From Candidatus Coproplasma excrementipullorum (lineage in GTDB: Bacteria > Bacillota > Clostridia > Christensenellales > Borkfalkiaceae): 35,219 bases of DNA. Position numbers and translations under genes: made by a program. Shown piece after piece: positions 23,450-31,800 of this stretch (position 1 is the stretch's first letter; every line of letters begins with the position of its first letter). The notes under the pieces are model-generated. The model did no database searches. It was not told the origin of the DNA and saw only the letters and a list, made by a program, of their open reading frames with translations. The stretch covers positions 1 through 35,219 of the forward strand of contig DVNU01000035.1 of the NCBI GenBank assembly GCA_018714165.1. The letters are read 5' to 3'.

Positions 23450-24175
23450 TTAGGTAGTAGGCTGTTCGGAAGCCTGAACTGCGGTAACATCTACAGACAC
23501 TGTAATAGACTCTAAGTTCTCACCAAGCCAAGTGTCAATAGCATCTTCAAGAGCACCAGAAGACTTCGATTCAGCATAGTGTGTCGTCCATGTAGCTGAT
23601 ACACTAATTGTTATATTAGTATTCGAGCTTGAATTAGCAGGTAAAGTATATACACCACCACTTTCAGTAACATTACCCGTGGTGACAACTTTTACTGTAA
23701 TAGTCAATATCGCTCCCGGTGTTGTATAGGGGTCTTTACCTTCTATCTGTTCCTGCGAAGGAGTGCCGCTAACGCTACCCTCGGAATACGACATACCGCT
23801 ACCCCAGCTTGAACCTGAAACGAGGTTATATGTAACAGTTCCTTGTGATATAGTAATTTTAGCGTCTACTTCACCGCTATTAGTAATAGTAACCATGTTT
23901 TTGCCACTTATAGTGTTTGTGACATCTGTTTTTGATGACCCGGCATAATCAGTCATTTTGGGTGATAACTTGCCAATATTAAGGTCGAAATTTTCTTCAA
24001 TTTCTGACTCGCCTTGTTTAAATTCAACACCCCATTTAGCAACATTAACGGAAGCGACACCACTCTGTCCGCTCGTATACCTTGCAAAAGTAGTGCCAAG
24101 GAAGCAGCAGCTGATGAGGGTGAGAACGACCAACACCGCGAATAGCTTGGAAGCTATTCTACTTTTTTGTTTCAT
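23450..24175 (-). CDS. TasA/camelysin-like exported fibre subunit
   Basis: 241 residues from ATG 24175 (GAGGAG, 11-nt gap; a TTG at 24184 is too close to that site). N terminus MKQKSRIASKLFAV, hydrophobic core, then CCFLGTTFARYTSGQSG, the SipW-type signal (T-F-A-R-Y-T). The mature part is Ser/Thr/Gly-rich beta-sandwich of TasA/camelysin type: VAKWGVEFKQGES, ISGKNMVTITNSGEVDAKITIS, ITVKVVTTGNVTESGGVYTLPANSSSNTNITISVSATW. Length is close to TasA (about 260). Probably the main fibre subunit, processed by the SipW encoded just upstream. The gene is more AT-rich than the peptidase genes. It is flanked by the two copies of the half-array. Confidence 0.85.
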   Translation of the reverse strand: MKQKSRIASKLFAVLVVLTLISCCFLGTTFARYTSGQSGVASVNVAKWGVEFKQGESEIEENFDLNIGKLSPKMTDYAGSSKTDVTNTISGKNMVTITNSGEVDAKITISQGTVTYNLVSGSSWGSGMSYSEGSVSGTPSQEQIEGKDPYTTPGAILTITVKVVTTGNVTESGGVYTLPANSSSNTNITISVSATWTTHYAESKSSGALEDAIDTWLGENLESITVSVDVTAVQASEQPTT

Positions 24176-24266
24176 AGTTTTCAAATCTCCTCTTTATAAT
24201 GATTTGTTTTTATCTTCACAACTGCATATGTGGCGTACAGTTGCTATTTTTAAAGTTACTCACAAA

Positions 24267-24434
24267 TGTGCGTTAAGGTGAGAAGCGTTTTAAAAATAAA
24301 TACTCACCACAACGCAACTTTGAAAAAGTTGTATTTCACGCCGCCTTTGGCGGGCCGATTGAAATGAGGTGCTGAGGCGGCATTTCACGAATACCGCAGG
24401 TATTCATTTCACGCACCGAAGGTGCCTTCCACTA
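24267..24434 (+). repeat. Duplicated half-array, copy 2 (supplies the sipW stop codon)
   Basis: Second copy of 23042-23210. Its outer end (cacta) contains the TAG stop codon (24432-24434) of the upstream signal peptidase gene, so the repeat boundary defines the protein's C terminus. Confidence 0.9.
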
Positions 24435-25226
24435 CTCTGCCTTATCGTCGCTCACCGGTTCGTCATACGCGGGTTCGGTGGGCGCGGGTTCAACTTCGGC
24501 CTCTATTTCAATCACCTCAGGCGGGGCGGATTGCCCGGCCGACGATGCGGGATCTGCCTGTTGCTGGTCGACAAGCGCGCGCAAACGGGCGATCTCCTCG
24601 TCCTTATCGGCGAGGGCCTTATCTGTCTGGGCCTGTTGTTTGACCTTGCGGTTGTACAGCGTTATGCGTATGGCGTCGTAGGCGATGAATGCAACGACGG
24701 GTATGCCGACGAATACGAGTATGCCGACGGGCGTCTGCAAAAACATTGCGAACGCGCCCACGCCGCCTATGCTGTAGACGCATCTGCCGACGACGTTGTC
24801 AACAGACACGGGATTGGGGTCGTTGGAGTTGTTCGCATCGCCGCGGGTGACAAATGTCAGCGGCGTTGTACCATCGGAGGAATAGTTGATACTTACTATG
24901 CGGTGGGTAATGTAAGATATGCCCTCGGAACCTTCGATATAATAGGTAATTATGTCGTCCTGCTTAAGCGATCTCTTCTCCTCATCGGAGAGGACGTCGA
25001 TAAAGATTAAAGCACCTTCGGCGAAACTGTCGTCACGGTCGCCGTCCATCGAGCCGGTGGTTACGGCCAGTGGGGCTATGCCGAAGATATCGGGCGGGAC
25101 GACGCCTCCGCCGCTGCCCTTGACTATGAGTACGATGTTTACGATAAGTATGGGCAGAAGTATGAGGGTTAAAAGCCCCATTATTACGGCGGAAACAATT
25201 CCGCCTTTGCTGAATTTGCGCGCCAT
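24432..25226 (-). CDS. sipW: SipW-type signal peptidase I (first copy)
   Basis: 264 residues. S26 Ser/His type: membrane segment 9-36, catalytic Ser59 in VTTGSM, His108 in YITHRIVSI, acidic site in VTRGDANNSNDPNP (Asp130), then GVGAFAMFLQTPVGILVFVGIPVVAFIA as C-terminal membrane hairpin. An extra cytosolic tail follows: a short coiled-coil-like stretch (DKALADKDEEIARLRALVDQ), then a Pro/Glu-rich acidic end. The tail stops exactly where repeat DNA begins. No close ribosome binding site; AGAGG lies 14 bases before the ATG. First gene of the surface locus, with a 95-nt leader from the promoter at 25328-25355. Confidence 0.87.
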   Translation of the reverse strand: MARKFSKGGIVSAVIMGLLTLILLPILIVNIVLIVKGSGGGVVPPDIFGIAPLAVTTGSMDGDRDDSFAEGALIFIDVLSDEEKRSLKQDDIITYYIEGSEGISYITHRIVSINYSSDGTTPLTFVTRGDANNSNDPNPVSVDNVVGRCVYSIGGVGAFAMFLQTPVGILVFVGIPVVAFIAYDAIRITLYNRKVKQQAQTDKALADKDEEIARLRALVDQQQADPASSAGQSAPPEVIEIEAEVEPAPTEPAYDEPVSDDKAE

Positions 25227-25327
25227 TTTTAAATGAAAAACCTCTTATAACTCCGCTGTGATTCCGCGCGGCGCAAACGGCCATACCGCAACGCGGCAAA
25301 ATGCAAACCCGATGTTCAGGGCCTTCG

Positions 25328-25355
25328 TATATATTTTATACAATTTCACGTACAA
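25328..25355 (-). promoter_or_regulatory. Probable promoter of the first sipW gene
   Basis: Minus strand: TTGTAC (25355-25350), 16-bp spacer, TATATA (25333-25328). Confidence 0.45.
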
Positions 25356-25547
25356 GTCAGTAATTAATGCGCGAAATGGCCGTTTTTTTGCGCGAAAAGT
25401 ATTTTCGCCCCGACAAAAGCAATCATACAAAACGAAAACAACTAATTAAGAGTATGCGCACGCGCGCGTGCACACAGTGCCCGCGCCGCAACAAGCTTTT
25501 GCCGAATAAAAAATTGCGCACTTAAACCGAGACCATCTTGTGTTTTT

Positions 25548-25758
25548 TAAAACAAAAAACAGACAGTAACTGCAAGTTCCCGTCTGCAATTGCATAGTTT
25601 ACAGAATTGCAGAACGAGGCAGGCAGTTAAGATAAAGTACACAATATTCAGATAAGAATTAAATAAAGCGATAACTCAAACGGCACCTGCGCCGCGGACA
25701 ATAACCAGCCTTTCAGTCGGAAAAATTAGTCCAATACAGCAAGCGCTATTTGTTTATC
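25548..25758 (-). ncRNA. Candidate small RNA (about 210 nt)
   Basis: Promoter TTGACA-18-TAGAAT (25794-25765) to a hairpin-plus-T terminator (CAGAC/GTCTG with inner AACT-TGC-AGTT, 25560-25586, then T6). No ORF with a ribosome binding site. It has internal helices such as tgcaatt/aattgca (25587-25613). Short stretches recall the RNA at 14792-14887 (gtttgagttatc versus gttttgagtaattatc; aactgcctgcctcgttc versus aactgcctcgttc), but this may be chance. Confidence 0.45.
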
Positions 25759-25764
25759 GATTGT

Positions 25765-25794
25765 ATTCTATCACGGCCGATTGGTTTTTGTCAA
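25765..25794 (-). promoter_or_regulatory. Promoter of the candidate small RNA
   Basis: Minus strand: TTGACA (25794-25789), 18-bp spacer, TAGAAT (25770-25765). Confidence 0.6.
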
Positions 25795-25830
25795 CTCAAT
25801 TAACTATTTAATTGTGTGAAAATTGTTTTA

Positions 25831-25858
25831 TGCAACCAAATTTTTCCATTTAGTTGCA
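25831..25858. promoter_or_regulatory. Imperfect palindrome, possible operator
   Basis: tgcaac-c-aaat / attt-a-gttgca around 6 bp. It lies upstream of both the small RNA promoter and the XRE gene. Confidence 0.3.
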
Positions 25859-25895
25859 AAATTGAACGGTCAACAACGGACATTATGCCACCGAA

Positions 25896-25941
25896 TATTA
25901 TGTGCCCGCCGTGCCGCAAACGGCACGGCGGGCACATAATA
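25896..25941. repeat. Perfect 21-bp inverted repeat
   Basis: 25896-25916 pairs with 25921-25941 around caaa; GC-rich core gtgcccgccgtgccg. No T run follows on either strand, so it is not an ordinary terminator. No gene uses it. Confidence 0.8.
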
Positions 25942-26002
25942 GGCGTAAAAAATGACAAAAGTACTTACAATTTCATTTTCATCGGCATATATACTGAAGT
26001 TT

Positions 26003-26056
26003 AAGTATATTTATACTTGTAAATAATTATAATAAAGATTTTTGCACTTGTCAAGT
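26003..26056. promoter_or_regulatory. Possible operators of the XRE regulator
   Basis: AAGTATA-tt-TATACTT (26003-26018, perfect) and ACTTG-t-CAAGT (26046-26056, perfect) precede the XRE gene. Two palindromes sharing an ACTT half element fit autoregulation. Confidence 0.45.
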
Positions 26057-26073
26057 ACATAGTTCATTTTAGG

Positions 26074-26082
26074 TGTTAATAT
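26074..26082 (+). promoter_or_regulatory. Extended -10 of the XRE regulator
   Basis: TGT-TAATAT; no good -35 at normal spacing. It ends 7 nt before ATG 26090, predicting a leaderless mRNA. Confidence 0.45.
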
Positions 26083-26089
26083 TATTTAT

Positions 26090-26458
26090 ATGGGACTTAA
26101 CAACATCTTATACGACCTGCGCATTGAGCAGGGGCTGAGTCAGAAACAGTTGGCCGAGGCCATAGGCGTAAGCCAGTCGACGATAGCAAAGATAGAGGTC
26201 AACCGCAACGAGGCCACAGCCTCCACTGTGAGGAAGCTGGCAAAATATTTTCAGGTATCGGCCGATTATCTTCTGGGGCTGGAGGATGAATTCGGCACGG
26301 AAACGGCAGACGGGACTGAGCGTACCGCCGCGCCGGGTACGGATGAGCGCGAGCTTTTGAAACACTACCGCAGTCTGTCGCCGTCGTTCAAAAAGTTGGC
26401 CGTTCATACACTGAGGGCGTGGGCTGACGATTGCGCAGCAGACAAAAATTCTACCTGA
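26090..26458 (+). CDS. XRE family transcriptional regulator
   Basis: 122 residues. Cro/C1-type helix-turn-helix at about 5-60 (GLSQKQLAEAIGVSQSTIAKIE, split by the turn at AIGVS), ending DYLLGLEDEF, followed by a variable linker and a helical tail (DERELLKHYRSLSPSFKKLAVHTLRAW) typical of small dimeric repressors. No ribosome binding site precedes the ATG, and the -10 box ends 7 nt upstream, so translation is probably leaderless. Two palindromes upstream suggest autoregulation. A strong terminator follows. Targets unknown. Confidence 0.88.
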   Translation: MGLNNILYDLRIEQGLSQKQLAEAIGVSQSTIAKIEVNRNEATASTVRKLAKYFQVSADYLLGLEDEFGTETADGTERTAAPGTDERELLKHYRSLSPSFKKLAVHTLRAWADDCAADKNST

Positions 26459-26507
26459 CGGAATCAGGCCACATATATAGTACAATCAATGGCAAAAAAT
26501 TGAAGAG

Positions 26508-26546
26508 AGGCGCCGCGCGCAATTTAATTGCGCGCGGCGCCTTTTT
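26508..26546. terminator. Bidirectional terminator
   Basis: 16-bp perfect stem (26508-26523 with 26527-26542), 3-nt loop, then ttttt on the plus side. It separates the XRE gene from the convergent peroxiredoxin gene. Confidence 0.9.
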
Positions 26547-26587
26547 AAGTTAGATATTTTTAAGTTGCGGACTGCCCGCCGCACAGA

Positions 26588-27040
26588 TTATAACATCTCC
26601 AGCACTTCCGCGGCGTTGGTATCGGGCTTTACCTTGGGCATGACCGCGGCGATTTTGCCCTCCTCGTCGATGATGAACGTCGTGCGCACCACGCCCATGC
26701 TCACCTTGCCGTACAGCTTCTTTTCCTGCCATACACCGTAAGCCTGAATGGCCTGAAGATCCGGATCGGACAGCAAAATGAAGGGAAGATTATATTTTTC
26801 CGCAAATTTGGCATGCGAAGCAACGCTGTCCTTGCTGACGCCGATAATTACGGCATTTTTGGCCTTGAACGCGTCATATGCCGCGGCGAACGCGCATGCC
26901 TGGCGCGTACAGCCGGGAGTATTGTCCTTGGGGTAGAAGTACAGCACTACCTTTTTGCCATTAAAATCGGAGAGCGAAACCTCCCTCCCGTTGCCGTCCG
27001 TAAGCGTGAACTGCGGCGCCGCCATACCTTTTTCCAACAT
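26588..27040 (-). CDS. bcp: Thioredoxin-dependent peroxiredoxin (Bcp/PrxQ)
   Basis: 150 residues; site CAGGAGG, 7-nt gap. Cytoplasmic peroxidase reducing H2O2 and organic hydroperoxides. Peroxidatic Cys44 in NTPGCTRQACAF with resolving Cys49 five residues on, as in the two-Cys Bcp/PrxQ group. GKKVVLYFYPKDNTPGC and the later KYNLPFILLSDPD and GVVRTTFIIDEEGKI are typical. Its own promoter and terminator make it monocistronic. Oxidative-stress defence suits an anaerobe. Confidence 0.95.
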   Translation of the reverse strand: MLEKGMAAPQFTLTDGNGREVSLSDFNGKKVVLYFYPKDNTPGCTRQACAFAAAYDAFKAKNAVIIGVSKDSVASHAKFAEKYNLPFILLSDPDLQAIQAYGVWQEKKLYGKVSMGVVRTTFIIDEEGKIAAVMPKVKPDTNAAEVLEML

Positions 27041-27068
27041 AAACTGCCTCCTGCATATATTTTAACTC

Positions 27069-27097
27069 ATTATAGCACGCCGGGCCTGAAATATCAA
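27069..27097 (-). promoter_or_regulatory. Promoter of bcp
   Basis: Minus strand: TTGATA (27097-27092), 17-bp spacer, TATAAT (27074-27069). Confidence 0.75.
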
Positions 27098-27118
27098 CCC
27101 CTGCACCCATATTAAACA

Positions 27119-27144
27119 AAAAACTGCGCCGCGGCGCAGTTTTT
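27119..27144. terminator. 26-bp perfect palindrome, terminator-like
   Basis: aaaaactgcgcc followed by its complement: a GC stem flanked by A5 and T5, so it can terminate in either direction. It lies just upstream of the bcp promoter and may insulate it. Confidence 0.6.
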
Positions 27145-27442
27145 ATGTGTGTATGCAAGCTGAGCGCGGGTACCGCGCGGAATTTTGAAAGTGCTTATGG
27201 ATTGCGGAACATATAAAGAATACAGTAGAGATGGAATACATGTAATTCATTAATAATATAGCCCTGAAAAACGGCAAAGCCTAGCAGCGCCGCGCAAAGT
27301 GGTTTATATCTTCGTCAAAACGAAAAACGGCAGCCGCCCGCAACCCACAAGCCGGAACCACTTTTTTGCCCTATACAGAGCGCTTACAGCAGCTCCTGAT
27401 ATGATATTAATTTTTTCGCAACAAAAATGCAACAAAAATGCA
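27145..27442. other. Intergenic stretch without recognisable feature
   Basis: About 300 bp on the bcp-promoter side of the small secreted protein's terminator. No frame with a ribosome binding site, no clear promoter-terminator pair. Near the right end atgcaacaaaaatgca forms a short direct repeat of atgcaacaaaa type. Confidence 0.5.
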
Positions 27443-27458
27443 TTTACATTGATGTAAA
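27443..27458. promoter_or_regulatory. TTTACAT-tg-ATGTAAA palindrome
   Basis: Perfect 7+7 inverted repeat, followed by another ctttacat at 27464-27471. The same TTTAC/GTAAA half-site recurs at 28085-28137 between the XRE-membrane gene and the small secreted protein gene. Confidence 0.45.
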
Positions 27459-27483
27459 CCCCGCTTTACATAGGCTTTAAAAA

Positions 27484-27510
27484 AGGCGGCGACATTTCAC
27501 GCCGCCGCCT
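27484..27510 (-). terminator. Terminator of the small secreted protein gene
   Basis: 8-bp stem aggcggcg/cgccgcct, then tttttt on the minus strand. Confidence 0.75.
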
Positions 27511-27534
27511 GAAAAATTTTTATGCAACCAAAAA

Positions 27535-28038
27535 TCAGCTGTAACCCAAAAATTCGCCGGTCGCACTGCACCTGATTACACCCGTATCCTCGATTTTCCA
27601 GTCATCGTTATTCTCCTTATATCTCATGCGACCCAGCCAGTACCCTTCCGCGCCGCCGGTAGACGCCTCGGCCGTTATGGTCGTGCCCATATCGAGGTCT
27701 GCCGTAGAATTTACGGCGGCAAGCGTCATCTGTGTATAATCGCTTGCGTAAGTGTCAGAATAATACAGCTCTACAACGACGGCCACTGTGGACATGAACA
27801 ACGTAAAATCGTTCTTGGCGCGGGCATATACCTTGCCGTCACCCCCGCCGATGGTCAGCGAGAGAGTGGCAAACAGCCTGGGGGACACAGCCTCTTCCCC
27901 CTCTGTCTGTTGCTCTTCGGCACGCACCTGACCGTCCGCCAAAGTTATGCCGTATTCCGACGCAAAAAGCATGGCAAACGCACAGATGAGCATGCAGAGC
28001 AGGGTTGCCGTCGTTCTGAGCGCGGTAAATTTCTTCAT
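27535..28038 (-). CDS. Small secreted protein of unknown function
   Basis: 167 residues from ATG 28038 (AGGAGGG, 7-nt gap; the longer frame from 28080 lacks a site). Signal peptide MKKFTALRTTATLLCMLICAFAML with cleavage probably after about residue 30-42. Mature part about 125 residues, beta-rich, Ala/Thr/Tyr-rich, with GGGDGKVYARAKNDF and an internal Cys near the C terminus. I recognise no family. It lies 99 nt downstream of the XRE-membrane regulator on the same strand, with several TTTAC/GTAAA boxes in the gap, so it is probably that regulator's target (inference). Confidence 0.75.
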   Translation of the reverse strand: MKKFTALRTTATLLCMLICAFAMLFASEYGITLADGQVRAEEQQTEGEEAVSPRLFATLSLTIGGGDGKVYARAKNDFTLFMSTVAVVVELYYSDTYASDYTQMTLAAVNSTADLDMGTTITAEASTGGAEGYWLGRMRYKENNDDWKIEDTGVIRCSATGEFLGYS

Positions 28039-28084
28039 AAGTTTTCCCTCCTGATTATTTTCTCTTAAATGATATGTCATTTAA

Positions 28085-28137
28085 TGTAAATTTACAATAA
28101 AGTACCTTTTACAAAATCGTAAACTTTGCTTTACATT
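28085..28137. promoter_or_regulatory. Cluster of TTTAC/GTAAA boxes, probable operator region
   Basis: TGTAAATTTACA (28085-28096, perfect 12-bp palindrome), TTTAC-aaaatc-GTAAA (28108-28123) and ctttacat (28129-28136). All lie between the regulator gene and the secreted-protein gene. Confidence 0.5.
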
Positions 28138-28638
28138 TTACTCCTCTGCGCGCCGTTTTGAGAGAGATTTTTTTGTTTGAACGGCAAAAAACACCGCAAA
28201 CACAAACGAAATTATGCAGGACAAAAGGGCGAGAACAAAGTCTCCGATGTCAAACGAGGCAGTACTGACAGTGACATACGCCGTGTTATCGGTAAAGGCC
28301 GCGCAGCCGCAACGTATCGCGAAGATAAGAGCGACGACAAAGAAAACAAACGAGACAAAGGCGAGCACGGGCATAAACCGCCTGAAAGGAACATCTTCAA
28401 CCTGCTCAACTCCGGTGGCACAGCTTTCAGCCTGCGCCTCTTCTGCGCTGTAAAATTCAGCTATGGATATACCGAAGTATTCGCATATGCCCTTTATGTT
28501 TTCAGCCTTTGGCATGATGATATTGGCTTCCCAATTATATATTGTCTGCCTGCTTACGCCAAGCGCTTCGCCAAGTTTTTCCTGACTTAAATGCCTGTCC
28601 TTTCTGAGAGCCGTAAGCCTTTTTCCTAATGTACCCAT
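28138..28638 (-). CDS. XRE-family regulator with two membrane segments
   Basis: 166 residues; site AAGGGA, 7-nt gap. N-terminal Cro/C1 helix-turn-helix (about 5-60: LSQEKLGEALGVSRQTIYNWE), ending FYSAEE, then two hydrophobic segments (about 88-110, FMPVLAFVSFVFFVVALIFA, and 131-153, DFVLALLSCIISFVFAVFFA) and a basic tail. One-component membrane-attached regulators of this design are common in Clostridia and often control an adjacent export or surface gene. It has its own promoter (28708-28737). Signal sensed unknown. Confidence 0.88.
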   Translation of the reverse strand: MGTLGKRLTALRKDRHLSQEKLGEALGVSRQTIYNWEANIIMPKAENIKGICEYFGISIAEFYSAEEAQAESCATGVEQVEDVPFRRFMPVLAFVSFVFFVVALIFAIRCGCAAFTDNTAYVTVSTASFDIGDFVLALLSCIISFVFAVFFAVQTKKSLSKRRAEE

Positions 28639-28707
28639 TCCTGTATCCCTTTTGTTCGCGTCTGTGCCACAACATAAACGGATTAAATTTTAAAATTCTT
28701 TAACATA

Positions 28708-28737
28708 ATGTTATCATAAACCAATGCGCTTTGTCAA
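28708..28737 (-). promoter_or_regulatory. Promoter of the XRE-membrane regulator
   Basis: Minus strand: TTGACA (28737-28732), 18-bp spacer, TAACAT (28713-28708). Confidence 0.6.
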
Positions 28738-28826
28738 AAAGAAAGTACGCAAAATAACACAATTTTAGTGCGTTTCGCCACGCTTTTAAAGCAGAAAATT
28801 ACGCCTATAGTATTTTCGTCATGAAA

Positions 28827-28860
28827 TAAAAGGCAACCGCTTTTTGGCGGTTGCCTTTTA
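28827..28860. terminator. Bidirectional terminator
   Basis: 14-bp perfect stem (28827-28840 with 28847-28860) with A/T ends, directly after the giant Cys-rich gene. Confidence 0.85.
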
Positions 28861-28877
28861 CACTTCAGTTCTAAGCG

Positions 28878-31800
28878 TTATGCCGCAGGCACAACCTCTT
28901 CGGGCACTTCTTCAACTATTTCACCTTCGGGTTGTTCAGGTTCTGCGCCTTCCTCCGCGAGGTTATCAAAGGTTATAGAGTAATCGAAACTGCCGTCATC
29001 GCCGTAGGGAACGAATGTGAAACGCACCACATACTCGCCTTCGGCATATCCGAGCGCTTCGGCCGCCGCGGTGACCTCGCTCTTGCTGAAGGATACGGCG
29101 CAGATATCCTCAAGCTGAGTTATCGTAATGCCTTCGAGGACAATCTCCTCGCCGTTGACAATTATACTGACATATTCCGTGAACTCAACATCGCCGCGGT
29201 TGTAATAGCCGACGACGTAGTTCTCGCCCGACTCCTCAGTGAGGTCTTCCATTATAATGGTGCCGCTGGCTCCGTTCTGGCTCTGCAGACCGCAGGTAAC
29301 ACATTCGTAGTAATAAGTGCCGTCCTCGTTCTCACAAAGCATCCACTCGTGGTCTTTGGGTTCAATTATTACATTCTCGAACTCCTCGCCGCAGACAGGG
29401 CAATAATGCCGCTCTTCGCCCGGCTGTGTGCAGGTGGGATTTTTAATGATCTCATATGCATTCATGTGATAGGTATCTACGCGCTCATCATGTGCGCCAT
29501 AGCTGTCGGTATAAATGCAAGTCCTTATGCAACCGCCGTCGAAGTCGTACGAGTATTCCTCCCTCGTCCAGTATTCGTTCTCAGTGCCCTTGTCATAGAC
29601 ATAATAATTAAGTTCGTCATACCAGTAATTATCGAAATAGCACACTCTTACAACTTCAACATGGCTGACATAACCGGGAATTACGGTATTTTCAGATTCT
29701 TCAACGGTCTTTACAAGCGCGCCTTCGGCATCGCAATAGTCCTTACGGATGTAGTAGCTTCCGCAGTCGGGACACTCATACATAGTAGTGGTTACATCAT
29801 AGCCGTCCTCGGTGCCAGTGGTAACAGACTCGCTATAGTTGTGGCAGGAGAGCACACTGCCCGTCTTGAAGGTTATCTCATAGGCGCACTCGCCCGTCTG
29901 CCTGTCATAGCCGAACTGCCAGGTTTCGTAGCAGTAGGCAAGGCAACTGTCGCCTTCGGGCAGATAATAGCGTGCGTACCTTATGGAGAAAGCGCACTGT
30001 TCGGGATCGGTCACAGCGCAGGTGTATATCCAGGCGTAATTTGAGTAGCTGTAATAGTTGTCGCCTATATACTGGCCGCCCGTCAAAGCTCCCTCTATCC
30101 ACACATCAACGTTCTCCTGATCGAATTCGCACATGACGTTGCCGAGATTGATATAAGCCTCCTGGCCGCAGGCACAGCCCATCAGCACCGCATATCCGCC
30201 ACAGACGCTTCCGTACTGCGCGAGGTCGATTATCTGCTTTTCATAGGTGTAGTGATGGTTGACCCTTTCACTGTGACTCTCGCCGCAATCCCTGCAGGTA
30301 TAGGTTATGGTAACTCCGTCCTCGCAGGACTGGGCGCCGTCTGCAAGCTTACCCACAACTTCGTAGTTATGCGAATCGTAAGTTTCGGTATAGGTGTAGA
30401 GGTCACTGCCCACATATGCGCCTTTGACGCTGACAACGATGGTGTAATACCATGTCTCGGTGCACGTTTCGGCATCCCTTACGGTGTAGTACGACCGGGA
30501 ATATCTCAGGCCACACTGCTCGCAGGTGCGCACTTCTACGCGGACGAGGTTGCCGTTATCGTCGTAGTACTGATTGTTTGTGTGTACCATAGGGCAGACA
30601 GTGTTCAGTTCCACATTGAAATACTGTCCGCAGGCGCAACTGTAGACATACATATGTCCGCCGCAGGCGCCGTATTCGCCGAGGTCGTAGTCCTCACGAA
30701 GCTGACGTTCGTGCCCGAATATCTCGTAGCTTTCAACATAACCGCAGTCGGAGCAGGTGCTGACGATCCATACGCCGTCCTCACAGCTTTCTCCCTGCAG
30801 GGTATATTCCGTCATCATATTGTGTTCTACGCCGTGGCTGATGGTAGTATATTCGAAAACTACCTCCGAATCCCTTATATAACTTATATAAACAGTTTCG
30901 GTAAAGGCGCAGTTTTCGCCCTTATCGGAGCGCTCAACAAGCCTATGCCTTATGATTCCGCAGGTGCGGCACACCTCTACAGAGGAACCGTCCTCTGCAT
31001 AACCTGTAAACTCCCAATCGCAGAAGTCCATAACATTTGTATAGTCCACATGCCCGCAAGCCGCGCAAACCTGCTCTTCCAGATAGGCTTCACCGCACAT
31101 TCCATAGTCGGCGAGGGGCGTTTCAACCAGTTCATATAGGTGTTCGTAGGCGGTGTAGCTGTGCGAATATCCGCATACGGTACAATATTCGGTCACCTCA
31201 ACGCCGTCCTCGCAAGTCTCGCCGAGAAGAGTATAATTGTACTCATAGGCGTGCTTTTCATACTGTTCAAGCGCACCCTTGCAATTTGCGAGTATGGTCT
31301 TTTCGCCGATGGTTATGTTGTATTCAATATAACTTGTAACCGTGCAACCTTCCTTTAAGGAATAGTGGTCGCTTATGATGTGCAGGCCGCAGTCGGGGCA
31401 GACAAACTCTATCCTTTCGCGCTCTATGCCGTCCTCACCGGTAATTGTGCTGTTCGTCTTCTCGAATTCACACACATATTCGCGGGGGAACTCCTTGTAC
31501 TGCCCGCAGGGGCATTGCCGGATTTCAATATACCCGCCGCAGGCACCGTAGTCGGCAAAGTTGATGCGCTCTGAAGGCAAGACTTCGTGGTGATTGATAT
31601 TATAAGTTTCCTCATATCCGCAGGCGCGGCAGATTACCGTGACCTCGACGCCGTCCTCGCAGGTCTGCCCCATTAACACGTAGCTGTATTCAAGGTCTGT
31701 GTGCTCTTCGCGAAGATCCCTTCTGTCAACGGTCAAGACCGTCTCACCGTTTACAATGTAGATAGTTGAAATTATGTTATAATAAGAACAGCTGTCCACA

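Noticed and set aside
25816-26004. 62-codon plus-strand ORF
   Set aside because: Runs through the 21-bp hairpin, has no ribosome binding site and no recognisable protein feature.
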